A stretch of DNA of 64,000 bases from Cristatella mucedo (taxonomy: Eukaryota > Bryozoa > Phylactolaemata > Cristatellidae), in NCBI GenBank assembly GCA_009760855.2, contig WPIO01000040.1, positions 1,082,501-1,146,500 of the forward strand. Direction: 5' to 3'. Within the stretch, counting starts at the first letter, position 1; the number at the start of each line of letters is the position of its first letter. The position numbers and the translations under genes were made by a program. The notes beneath the pieces are model-generated. The model had not been told where the DNA came from and did no database searches. It was given only the letters and a program-made list of their open reading frames with translations. Below are positions 52,869-63,149 of the stretch, in pieces.

Positions 52869-53054
52869 TTAAAACAGCGTGTCAGTGGAGGTGATGTGGA
52901 TGGCCAGCTGCCGTAACTGTCGCTCGACCTCATCCCGCGAGAATGCTCGATCGGTTCGAACGTCACGGAGAGTGGACTCGAGCCAGTACATAACCACCTC
53001 GCGGGGAGAACTTTTAAAGCAAAGCACTCCGCTTTGGCAGCGGCATGTTTTGGT
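52869..53054 (-). CDS. unrecognised - strand open frame, possible exon or relic
   Basis: 61 codons from just after a TGA to TAA: SGVLCFKSSPREVVMYWLES, TLRDVRTDRAFSRDEVERQL, RQLAIHITSTDTLF. Charged and amphipathic, unlike the low-complexity frames nearby, and flanked by AT-rich DNA. There is no ATG at its start and I know no family. It could be the last exon of a gene or a transposase relic. Confidence 0.25.
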   Translation of the reverse strand, partial: TKTCRCQSGVLCFKSSPREVVMYWLESTLRDVRTDRAFSRDEVERQLRQLAIHITSTDTLF

Positions 53055-53334
53055 TCATCGCCCTGCTGGAGAGATTTTCACCTAAAAAAAATAAATAATT
53101 TAAAATAAAAACATAGTCACTCGCTGGACGGGCGCTATCCTAGCGCGGCGGCATTTCTCGTACTTAATTGGTAGGCGTCGCCGAGGCTTCGGATTTCGTT
53201 CTCTTGGCTACGAGAATCTTCGCGCTGAATCTTCCCTTTGCTGACCGAAAAGCTTTTCCCGTGCGCGGAAACGGGACCGTTTTGTGGACTCATTCGCGTG
53301 AACGATCCATCCACTCTTGTGTTGCCGACTGCGG

Positions 53335-53535
53335 CGCACTCTTTTACAGCAGCTGCTACTTCCGCTGTAGCTGCTGCTTCCATCTTCTTCTTTACTCATT
53401 CGACTTCTTTCGCCCTCAGCTTCTGACTCAGCTTCCGCTTCCGACTTCTCTTCACAGACTTCGTTGGCTGCGATGGAGTCCGTTGGCTACTGAATGCTTA
53501 CTGAAAGCCGCCGCTCAGGTCTAGGTGCGCTACAG
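53335..53535 (+). mobile_element. LINE-B 3' fragment, strongly decayed
   Basis: CAGCTGCTACTTCCGCTG-like start, GAGTCCGTTGGCTACTGAAT, then a GAAAGCCGC-CTCAGG block in the B-family order. Confidence 0.5.
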
Positions 53536-53578
53536 AGCACTGTCCCGTACAGATTTGCTCACAAAGTCTCACTGCGGC

Positions 53579-53617
53579 TCTCTCTCTCTCTCGCTCTCTC
53601 TCTCGCTCTCTCTCTGC
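53579..53617. repeat. (CT)n microsatellite
   Basis: About 38 bp of CT with GC interruptions. Confidence 0.9.
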
Positions 53618-53624
53618 GGAGATT

Positions 53625-54788
53625 TACAGACAGAGATGCGCTCGACTGAATCGCGCGGGCGGTGTCGCCTGCTCCGGGCGCGCGCCCGAGCCACGTCGCG
53701 CGACCTGACATGCGCGAGCGTAAAGACTACGGCAGCTGCGGAGGCGCTGCCGGAAAGCGATGCCGAAAAACAGACAAGTTTGCGGCACGTCAGGGTGCAG
53801 CTGCGTAGCCAGCGCGCGGAACACCGTTCAACGCCAGGCAGGCTGGCAGGCAGGCGGCGGCGGCGGCGGCGGCGGCGGCGAGAACGAGTCGAAGCGCCGG
53901 CGAAGGCCGCCAAAACGGTACCGGATGTCCCATGATGCAACGCCACCGGCGGGACCTGCACGTAAACAAGTCCGGGCGAAGTTTCGCACCCGGCGCTCGT
54001 TGCCGCCTGCGGGCGAGCCGCCCGCCCGTCCGCCGCGTCCGTCCGCGGCTTAAGTGATTCTCTTGCGCACAGGAGCGCCCGACATTCGCTTTTACGTCGT
54101 CGCGTCCGTACGACGCCGCCTCAAGGCCGCGCAGGTCGGTAGCGCGCCGCCGCCCGCTCCGGCGCCCACTCGCCGCCGGTCGCCGCGAAGGCGACGACCG
54201 GCGGCGCCGCCTTCGCGGCTTATCTGGCCTTGAAGTGCCTCTCGCTGGACGGCCGCCGCCGCCGCCGCTCGGCGTATTTGCACAAAGTCGGGGCTAGTCT
54301 TGTCCGCCGCCGTCGATCGTGGCTCCATCGGCGCGGCGATCGGCCGTCAGTCGGTCGGACTGCTGCGCGAGCGAGCGAGCGCGCAGCAGTCCGACCGACA
54401 GCTGCAGGACTCGCCGTCGCTGCGTCGCGGCCTCTGCCGCCGCGCCTCGCGAGCCGCGGGCCGCCGCGCGACCGGCGTCTCGAGATTCGCGCCCGCAGCT
54501 CGTCCTACCAGGAGGGAGGCATCCGATCGTCGGCGTGCGCGGCAGCGGCCGCCGCGGCCTCTGCCTCGCGCAACGCGCCTCGGCGAGGCGAGCGAGCCTT
54601 ACCGCGCGCGCGCGTGTGGGTGTGGCGCCGCGAAACGCCGAGGGGTTCGGGACTCGCGTGTCGGCTTCCTCCTTCCTCAACACACACCCCTCGTGCCCAG
54701 CCGGCTCGCTGGCGTCGCCTGGAGCCCGGGGGGGGGGTGGTGGTGGTGGTGGTGGTGGTGGGGTGGGGAGGAGGCGCCGGTGGGTTTT

Positions 54789-54823
<35 letters not shown>

Positions 54824-55280
54824 TTCTCTCGCTCGCTTGCCCCTCCCCACATTCCCTCCTCCCTCCCTCCCTCCCTGGCTCGCTCTCTCCAGATTCTTGC
54901 CGGTAAGAGGCGGCTGCGGCTCAAAGCGACAGCACAAAGCCGCATCGCGCCTCGGCCGAGGTCGCACCTGCGGTCGAATCCGGCTGAGCCCACACTGGCG
55001 CCATGCGGTCGGCTACGAGAATCTCGGGCACCGGTAACAACCACCGCGAACGGGTGCCGCTGGGGCTTCCGTTCCCTTCGACGGCCGGCGCTGGTCGCTC
55101 GAACCGGCGACCGATGGCAAGTCGGCGGCGGCGGCTGAGGCGAAGTGGCTGCTGCTGCTGCTCCTGCGGAGGAGGAGGAGGAGGAGGAGGAGGAGGAGAC
55201 TTCTGCCGCGGCCGCCGTAGTCGGTTTCTCCGAGGCCTGGACGACGAGCGTCTGCAGCTGTAGCGGTTTCGGCAGCGGTG
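53625..55280. other. very GC-rich region, no gene called
   Basis: CGG, GGT and GGA triplet runs (53855-53880, 54734-54762, 55170-55198) and a CT tract (54790-54832). Frames of up to 302 codons are open on both strands, so they are weak evidence. APDIRFYVVASVRRRLKAAQ at 54073-54132 has acceptor- and donor-like ends and is the only exon-like piece. Confidence 0.35.
54350..54399. repeat. perfect 20-bp hairpin
   Basis: Arms 54350-54369 and 54380-54399 are exact reverse complements, with a 10-nt loop of AGCG units. Confidence 0.88.
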
Positions 55281-55797
55281 GTGGATGACCATGCCAGGTC
55301 GGCGGTTCTCCTTTGTCGGCTTGCTATTGTATTAGAGGTCGGCGTTTCTCGGCCCGCGAGCTGGCTGGAGCCAGCAGCCAGATTTGCTCGCGGTCGAGCA
55401 GGAAGTAGTGGGGGGTCAGCCTTGCATGTTACTTCGTGGGCACTGACAAGGCAGGAGTGGCATCAGATGACTCCATCTCGGACTGTATGAGCTTGCAGCT
55501 TTAGCTGTACGGCTATAGTTGCGAATCCGCTAGGCTGCGACTGCCCCTTGCTGGGGCACCGGGTGTCCCCACTGCCAGAGCCCTGCAGTCGCTGGTAGGT
55601 AATCGTGTGGCGACTCATCAGCTGATCGTCTGATGTTCATCATCAGCCGGCTGATCGAGCCAAAGCATCAGGCAGCTGCGACAGACCGCCTGCTGCCGAG
55701 GCACTTGCGATTGTCGGATGCATCGACGTTAGGGAGTCCTCGCGGCTGCCCGGTTCGTCTGCGACCGGTTGCACATCTGTTGTTATCGAGTCGTTGT

Positions 55798-55941
<144 letters not shown>

Positions 55942-56059
55942 ACGCCAAGTCTCCCGGCTGTCGGTCGGTCAGTCGGTCGAATGACTTAGCGGCATGGCTA
56001 CGAGCAAATTTGACCGAGCGATGGGGTTATGAACTAATTGTTCAATGATATTAATACTA

Positions 56060-56125
56060 AGAACAATTGCATGTGTGTATTGCCCCCTAGGAGAAAATGA
56101 AATCACTTTCTGAGACCAGATCGCC
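56060..56125 (-). mobile_element. possible LINE-A/SINE-1 tail fragment
   Basis: GTATTGCCCCCTAGGAGAAA then AAATCACTTTCTGAG resembles the reversed shared tail. Confidence 0.35.
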
Positions 56126-56589
56126 GCAGGAGTCTGCCGACAGAGTGCATCAATTCGGAGCGCCTGCCTCAGCTCAGCGACTGTTAGCCGATAGTCGATA
56201 GAAATGAGAGACTCGTGAAGCAAAAGCAAAAGCTGGAAGTCAGAGCCTCAGAGGTCTTAGCCGAGTCTTTGTTTTTTTGAAGGCTGCCTGCCAACGTCTG
56301 AGCATTCTTGGAGTAGCTCGTGAGGGACCGAGCGAGCTTTGATCGCCTGCACCAAGTTCCCGAGCACGTGCTGGCGATGACGTATGCTTCCTGCCTCCCC
56401 GGCTTCTTAGTCCAGGGTAGATAGATGCCGAGCGATGCCAGTTGGCCAGGCTATGCCGGTGGCAGCTGAAGCTCATGATCCATCCTTCTTCAGTGCCCAT
56501 CGGTGCTTCATCGGTCTTCGTCGTTTTAGGAAGTTTACATGGTCGGCTTGCCTCCGTCTGGTCCCCCGGGTCTTACTTAGCCCAGCAGT

Positions 56590-56760
56590 GAGGTCATACT
56601 TACTACCGGATGCTCCCACTTCGCTGGATCCAGGGTTTGAGTCTCGCAGTGGGCGAACCTTTGCAGGCCACAGCAAGCGGCTGCGCCGCCAGGCCTGTCA
56701 AGACCATTCTGCCGCCGCTATAGGAATGAGGCTGTTGAATCAGCTGGTCAGCCAACCGTT
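56590..56760 (+). mobile_element. SINE-2 copy, decayed
   Basis: GGGTTTGAGTCTCGCAGTGG head end, CACAGCAAGCGGCTGCGCCG body, CGCTATAGGAATGAGGCTGT and GAATCAGCTGGT tail. Confidence 0.65.
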
Positions 56761-56764
56761 CTCC

Positions 56765-59195
56765 TTGCTTCCTACACTTGCTCCACCCGCAGGCTGGTCA
56801 TTTAGTCAAGTTGCTTCCTTCGAGAAGGAAATGAGACGATAGGAAACGGAAGCTCTCCGCTCGACGCTCCTCCTCCAGATGAGTGTGAACCCATTTCCGC
56901 GATAGCCTTTGTCGTGATTGCTAGATTTTAAGAGCTAATAAGTATCCCATAAGCACGGACTCTCTTGTGCAATGCATCGATGATTTTGCTGGTCACGTGT
57001 CCGCCGTGTCTCTTGAAACAAGAAAGAAGGCGTGTGCGGTGCCGATCGGATTGGTCGGTTGATTGGTCAAGGTCTCGGTTTTGGCCGCCCAGGTAGTCGA
57101 GCCATGCATGCTGTCAGCAGCTCTGTCATCCATCAATCTTGGACGGGCCCATCCGCTCCACCCCCTTCTTGGCGAGGTATGCAGCTAAGGTGAAAACGAG
57201 GCCGAAGCAGGACAGAAGCAAGACCGACCGTGTGCATGCCGGCTGCTTGGGCACAGAACGAGTGCCTCACTTCCCTCCACCCACCCACCGACCGAGGGCA
57301 GTTCTGCCCTCTTTTTTTGCACCGATTGATGGCCATCATGGGTGACTCCAGCCGGGCAGGCTGCTTGTCTGCTGCGGTTCACTGCTGGCTGCTCTCTCGA
57401 CGACGGCCGCCACCGCAGAGGGCCGTTTGCAGCTGATTGCTGGCTGCTGCGTGCCACTGTCCTCGGGGTTGCAAGGGAAGACCCGCCTTTCAGCCTCAGC
57501 GGTCGACGCGATGCAGCGCATCCTTTTGCGCTCTCACCTATTGGAGGAGGAAAGCCGCCAAAGTCCACAGAGCCGCCGACGATATCGTCATGCTCCGAGG
57601 CTACTGCCGCCACCGGTTCACGTGCACATTCTGTGCAGTTGTTTGTTATTTTAACAATTACGGCCACGAATTTTTTATTTGTTGCTTTATTATTTATGAC
57701 TATGAAGTCTCGTTCGAGCCTCGCGCGCGCCAAACTGGCTGTCCCCACGCCGTCGGCATAGCGGAGCCGCCCGCAGCTGCCTCGCGAGCCGAGTGGTTTG
57801 TGCGGGCCACAGCCGCCTCGCGCACCGAGCCGCCGCCGAGAAAGAGCAGCTTCGCTGCTCGAGGCGCTTGGCCAGCCCACCCGATCGCTCTCCATGAGGG
57901 AGGAGCCGTAATGGCCACCACCGTCGGATGGATGGGCACCGGTGGCACTCGACTGTGTCACGTGCCCAGCACTGGCAGCAGCGGTGGCAGTGATAACCCG
58001 TTTTATTTTTCGGCAGCAGCCTTCTTCCCCTCCCCTTCCCCCACGCCCCCGTGTGGTGCAGCAACAGCGGCCAGCGATGATACGATCCCTGTGGCCGTCG
58101 CTGGTCGCTGGCCGACCTACCTTTGGTCACCTAAACCGCTAGGATCGCTGTGCATTGAGAGGAGTTTGCCGGCGATTAGTGCAATCTGAAGCCACTCTCA
58201 GATTGCGGCGGCGGCAGTAGGCAAAAGCCCACCAAATCTTCGGTGGGACCGAGTAACTCGACGTGACCCAGGCATTGTGCCTCGGCTCACTGCGCCCTCG
58301 GGTGGCTGGTGCCGCAGTAGGGCGTCGTCTTAGGCAGTCATTGCAGCAGGACATGTGGTGCTACAATGGGCAGTGGTGCAGAGAGCTTGTGTGCGTGCTG
58401 CACCCGCTAGTGTGAGGCATCGCGCACACGTGTGCGCATGCGTGCGAGCGTGTGCGGTGCCTCACACATGCTCGCACGCAAGCCCATGTTCTTGCAGTGG
58501 AATTCTATGGAGTGGAATGCAAGCCTGGAATTGTGTGCTTGCAGTGGAATGCTAGCATCTCTTTGCCAGGCCTCTGCCGCCTGCCGGTGTGTGCATGTGT
58601 GCTGTCAGCGGCAGCGCTGTCCTTCGGAACAGCTAACGTAATAATTGCTCTCAATTAATCCGAAGGCCAGAGCCGGCCCGGGCTGTGTGTGCCAGTGCTG
58701 CTGTGTTTGTCTGTGTTTTTCTCGACTGCTGTCTGGCTGCGCTTAGCAGACGAGATTCCTGCGAGATTCTTGTGTCCATTCGTTAATCTTTGCCCACAAG
58801 CCGTTCCCCTTGCGCCGGATGGGTGCCGAATCGACGTAGTACCGTTCGTTGCAAACGAAACTGGAGTGAAATTAAAGAAAAATAAGAAAGGACCGAGTGA
58901 GTGCGAGAGGACTGCTCTGCAATGGTTGCTGCTGCTGCAACCATTGCAGCAGTCCTCGTGGCCAGCCGAAGCCGATCGAGCCGGCTCGATGTGGGAGCAC
59001 CAGGCAGGCATAGCCGCACCTGCCGTAGCCGTGGCTGCCGTGGCCGGCCAGTTGATGTCGACAGAGGGTCAGCTTATCGAGTGGAATCTGCCTCCCGGCT
59101 CCTTCCATTTGCGCCCGATCGTTCCCGGTCGTGCGTGTCATAGAGGCAGGCAGGTGGCATACAGTTGAGCTCGTGTGTCGGCTTCTATTGATTGG
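56765..59195. other. GC-rich region, no firm gene
   Basis: Frames up to 258 codons on both strands across 57185-58189, and the + frame 58689-59168 listed separately. No family motif recognised. Confidence 0.35.
58689..59168 (+). CDS. unrecognised + strand open frame, 159 codons
   Basis: Single uninterrupted frame with a hydrophobic start, then CPQAVPLAPDGCRIDVVPFV, ANETGVKLKKNKKGPSECER, then Gln/Leu-rich and Ala/Val-rich parts, ending at a stop. No overlapping simple repeat explains it. I do not recognise a family, and the start could be an exon boundary rather than the first codon. Confidence 0.25.
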   Translation: MPVLLCLSVFFSTAVWLRLADEIPARFLCPFVNLCPQAVPLAPDGCRIDVVPFVANETGVKLKKNKKGPSECERTALQWLLLLQPLQQSSWPAEADRAGSMWEHQAGIAAPAVAVAAVAGQLMSTEGQLIEWNLPPGSFHLRPIVPGRACHRGRQVAYS

Positions 59196-59202
59196 TCGCG
59201 GC

Positions 59203-59203
<1 letters not shown>

Positions 59204-59241
<38 letters not shown>

Positions 59242-59280
59242 ATCTGTCTGTCTGTCTCACTCTCTCTGTCTCTCTCTCTC
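59204..59280. repeat. (TCTG)n / (CT)n microsatellite
   Basis: About 75 bp of CTGT units running into CT. Confidence 0.95.
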
Positions 59281-59399
59281 ACCGAACAATGGCAGTGACG
59301 TTTTTCTGCACCATGCTTCGTAAGCGGGCAGAGAGAGAAGGAGAAAGTAAGGGAGGGATACTGCTGTTTGTAAGCTTCCTGCCAGTGTAGTTTCTGATC

Positions 59400-59540
59400 G
59401 ATATGCTACTGCCGATGCTTCTGTTTTGCAGCTTGACATCTGCAGCAGTCAGCACCTGCTGCTGCCCCTGCTCTCCCTGCACCTGCTGCTGCCCCTGCTC
59501 TCTGCTGCTGTCTGCCTTCCCTCGTGCCTCGTTGCTACTG
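59400..59540. repeat. short tandem CTGCTGCCCCTGCTCTC repeat
   Basis: A unit of about 27 bp (CACCTGCTGCTGCCCCTGCT plus CTC) occurs twice in a row near 59453-59505. Confidence 0.6.
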
Positions 59541-60363
59541 CTGCTTTCTACTGCTGGTCACTGCTCTTGCTTGCTCGGGCCCAGCCGTCACTCTCACTCT
59601 CACTGTCTGCTTGTTCCTAGCATCCTTTCTAGGATCTGTCCGTTTCTAGGATCCCTGTTATATAAATGCCCCCTCCTTCAACGGGCAGTTTGGTCCTTTG
59701 ATTTTGCTCGGCCTCGTTTTGCTGCCTTCTTCCGAATCGCGCCATCCAGTCAGGCAGGCCAGTAGTGTCGGCGGCGTCGCTTGGCATCGAACTCGCATGG
59801 CTGCCGCTCTCGTTTCTCTCTTCGAGTAGTTGTAGCCTCGTACTCGTCCGTCCCTCAGCAATCAACTTTCGGCCAGATTCGCTGTGTGAGAACCGGGAAA
59901 CCGCTGACCGGGTCGTGCAGACGCAGACCCAACCTCCCGACATCCATTTGTAGCACTTTTAGTGTTCAGCCGGAATTGCCTTGTGTCTTGCGAGCCATCT
60001 TGGTGTCCCCTAGTGATGGATATTGTCATCTGTGGCCAGCAAGTGAGGCAGCTCTGAATCGGACTGGCGCCCTCAAGTCGACAGGTGCTTGCCTGTAGTC
60101 AGCGTGGAGTTCGAGCCCGATCTGTCTGTGTACCTGTGTGTGTGGGTGTGCATGTGCCTGTGTGGGCGTACGTGTGCTGTCACTTGGAGGCTGCCTTCTC
60201 TGCTGCTGCTCAAGCCTTGCATCCCGGCTGCCTCTCTTTGCTTTGCTCAAATTCTCCTTTGTGAGTAGTGGTCGCTCAGCACGAGCGAAACTTATCATCA
60301 CGTGCACCCACACCCACACACACACACACACAGATGGTCTCTCCCTCTCACTTTCTCTCTCAT

Positions 60364-60468
60364 CCTGGTTTGGCCTAGGGGTGGGGGCCTTAAACGACCA
60401 GGAGGCTCCAGCCCTGCAACATATATAAAGCACAGGAGTAGAGATTTAAGCTCTATACAAACGAAGGA
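60364..60468 (+). mobile_element. SINE-1 copy, decayed
   Basis: CTGGTTTGGCCTAGGGGTGG head, then a shortened body AGTAGAGATTTAAGC and CTCTATACAAACGAAGG. Confidence 0.6.
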
Positions 60469-60479
60469 GTTTTTTCATA

Positions 60480-60552
<73 letters not shown>
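60480..60552. repeat. (CT)n microsatellite
   Basis: About 70 bp of CT. Confidence 0.97.
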
Positions 60553-60553
<1 letters not shown>

Positions 60554-60883
60554 ACTCTTAAGGGAGATTGTGGCACTGTGACATTCCAGCCACACCCCTT
60601 GTCGGCCTGTAGCCTTAGGTCGGCCTCTTTTACCACCAGAAGCAATCTCTCCAGTCTCATTTGCTGGTGATGAAGATGATGCCGATGATGATGACTCATT
60701 GCTCCGAGCCGGGGAGTCGTGATTGGGAGTCATTTCAGGGCCTCCCTCCGGATTACCAATTTCCCCACTCCACCATACTTCCACCCACCCATCGGTCTGT
60801 ACGAATTTGGGAGCGTGGCCGCACGAGGACTGTCCTGCCCCTGCGATGGCAGACAGTGAAGTGACTGATAGTTCACTTCGCAA
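60553..60883 (-). CDS. unrecognised - strand frame with an AT-hook-like motif
   Basis: About 110 codons open on the - strand before running into (GA)n. It reads HAPKFVQTDGWVEVWWSGEI, ESSSSASSSSPANETGEIAS and GGKRGRPKATGRQG. KRGRPK is the AT-hook core (GRP flanked by basic residues), which binds the AT minor groove. There is no ATG at the frame start and no firm splice sites. The + strand is also partly open here. Confidence 0.25.
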
Positions 60884-61119
60884 TTTGCTGGCGCCAGTGG
60901 CTCATGCTGGGATGGGCAGGCTTTGCAGTAAGCTTCATCAACCCTGCGACGACTTGCTGTCTGACTAGAGGAGGGTGACATGCTGCCGCTGGACTTTTGC
61001 CGTGCACTGCACCCTCTGTCTTGTGCAGCTCACGTTAGCCCAATGCTCGGCTCTGATGGTCGGTCGGTCGGTCAGGATCCTCAGCAGATCCTGGCAGAGG
61101 GCGGTCGGGCAGGCAGAGA

Positions 61120-61158
61120 GGGATTACCACACGCACGCACGCACACACACACACACTC
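61120..61158. repeat. (CA)n microsatellite
   Basis: About 35 bp of ACGC then AC repeats. Confidence 0.85.
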
Positions 61159-61365
61159 GGCCGAGCATAAAAAGGGAGCACCTGTTTCTGATGACCGATT
61201 GGGTCAAGCAGCTCCAGGCCCTGGACAGGACGTGCCACGCCCCTGTGAGCCCCTACTCTCGGCCGGCCGCGTTTGTCCTAGTGTGCGCGTGCATGTGCCG
61301 CGATGCTGCTGGGCACCGATGCAGGTACGGTCGTTTGCAGCCGGAGCATGCGAGTTGCAAGCTCA

Positions 61366-61480
61366 CCTCCTTCTCATCTTTCTCCTGCTCCTCCTCCTTC
61401 TACTCCTTCTACTCTTTCTCCTCCTCCTCCTCCTTCTCATAGTCCTCCTCCTCCTCCTCCTACTCCTTCTCCTCGCTACT
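61366..61480. repeat. (CTCCTT)n / (CTC)n tract
   Basis: About 115 bp of imperfect CTC and CTT triplets. Confidence 0.92.
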
Positions 61481-62584
61481 GTAGCAGCTTGTAGCTGCTG
61501 TGCATGGCTCCGGCAGTGCCCGGCTTGGTGGCATGCAAGTTCTCCTTTCTTATCTCTGCCTTAAAGATAATCTAATCCGTTATCGTTCCTACCATCACAT
61601 GACATGCTTTTTCGTAACACGCCCTTCGCGGCAGCCGCAGCAGTCGCCATCGGTAGTGCGTGCCGATGTCTAGCCAGCGGTCATGCCGTCTCGCCGGCTT
61701 GAGTAAGTCGATCTTGCGCGCACCTTCGCTTGCCCCACGAGGTCGTGCCTCGACTGCCCTCGAGGCCTTTCCTCGCCAGCTGCATAGTGCCGCCGCCGCC
61801 GCGCAGACACGTGGTCGATTTTTGCCTTTGCCTCGCTGCCGCCACATGCCGCAGGTCGGTCGGCGACTCGTGCGTTGCCTCGCAACGAGGCTGCGCAGTC
61901 GAGCGGCCTGCTCGGACTGGCCTGTACGCTCGTCGACCACCTTCCGGGAAGCCTGAGAGCTGCCAAGGCGGAGAGCAGTGCGCGGCTACCTACTTGCTTC
62001 CGGTCCTTTCTGACTCGACTTGCCAACTGAACGACTGACTCTAGTCAATTACTGCCTCTTCACTCGGTTATCGATTTGCTCTTTTTTCCCCAGCCAGCCG
62101 CAAGCACGCGCTCGGTCGCTCGCTCTCTCCGGCTCGCCCCCTCCTCCTCGCTGCCTGCCGCCGGGTCGGGGAGGCTGGCAGGGTCGCTCGAGAGTGACTC
62201 TGTTCAAAGTGTGTCTGTGTCTCTTGTCTTCATTCCCTCCAACGCGCCGCCGCCGCCGCAGCAGCAGTTCCCGAGCTCTAGACCGGATGCTGCCGCTGCC
62301 GCCGACGCGCGAGCTCTCGTTGCTTCGAGCGCCGACGAGCTCGCCTGTCGCCCACCGCTGCAGGTGAACATGCACATGCTGGCCTTCTACTGCGACGAGC
62401 ATTACAGTCCTGGTGACGACGGCACCGGCGCTCCCGGATAGGGCGGACGAGGAAAAAAGAAAGAGAGACAGACAGACAGCGCACGCTCCGCCGCCGCCGC
62501 CGCCGCTGTGCGGTCGCAGACTCGTGCACGAAGCCGAAGCCGGCGAGCTGCTAACGTTCGCGGCCGAGACTTCGACGACGGGGA

Positions 62585-62839
62585 ATGACCAAAATGGCGC
62601 CGGCGGACGGAGGAAGCGCTGTTGCGAGCTCCGTCATCAACCCTGCCACCGTCGACGTGACTCGATTCGAGCTGGCCATGAAGGCGACCAGAACGGCCAG
62701 CGTCCCTGTGGCCGTAGACATTTTCAAAAGGTTCGCCTCCGAACGCGAGCGCACGCTGCTGCTGCCGCAAGGGCGCGGCAGCGCCGCGCTGCCGCCGCAG
62801 CAGCAGCAGCATCAGCTCGCTGTGCATCGTACGTCGTGA
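62585..62839 (+). CDS. candidate exon, MTKMAPADGG... frame
   Basis: ATG (GGAATGACC context), then a frame whose middle, PATVDVTRFELAMKATRTAS then VPVAVDIFKRFASE, looks like a conserved globular segment. It continues into a Gln-rich end and a stop. A possible donor (AAAAG|GTTCGC) lies at about 62730. The family is not recognised. An upstream piece at 62364-62440 (VNMHMLAFYCDEHYSPGDD) has an acceptor-like CTGCAG before it and may belong to the same gene. Confidence 0.3.
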   Translation: MTKMAPADGGSAVASSVINPATVDVTRFELAMKATRTASVPVAVDIFKRFASERERTLLLPQGRGSAALPPQQQQHQLAVHRTS

Positions 62840-62974
62840 TTGCGGAGGCGTCCTGCCGCATGAGCGCCGGCTACAGGAGCTGCCGCGACCGTCGCTGCTT
62901 CGGCTGCAGGTGTCGCCATGTCGGGAAGGAATCTCGAGAGCGATGAAGCTATCTTACGAAACCAGTCGACTCTC

Positions 62975-62988
62975 TCTGTCTCTCTCTG

Positions 62989-63021
<33 letters not shown>

Positions 63022-63028
63022 GTCTCTG

Positions 63029-63064
<36 letters not shown>

Positions 63065-63092
63065 TACCTCTCTCTGTCTCTCTGTCTCTCTG

Positions 63093-63148
<56 letters not shown>
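62975..63148. repeat. (CT)n / (CTGT)n tract
   Basis: About 170 bp of CT with regular CTGT units. Confidence 0.97.

Positions 63149-63149
<1 letters not shown>

Noticed and set aside
57185-58189. Frames of 258 (-) and 250 (+) codons in the same place
   Set aside because: Both strands are open at once, as expected from GC content. No domain, splice signal or compositional difference favours either.
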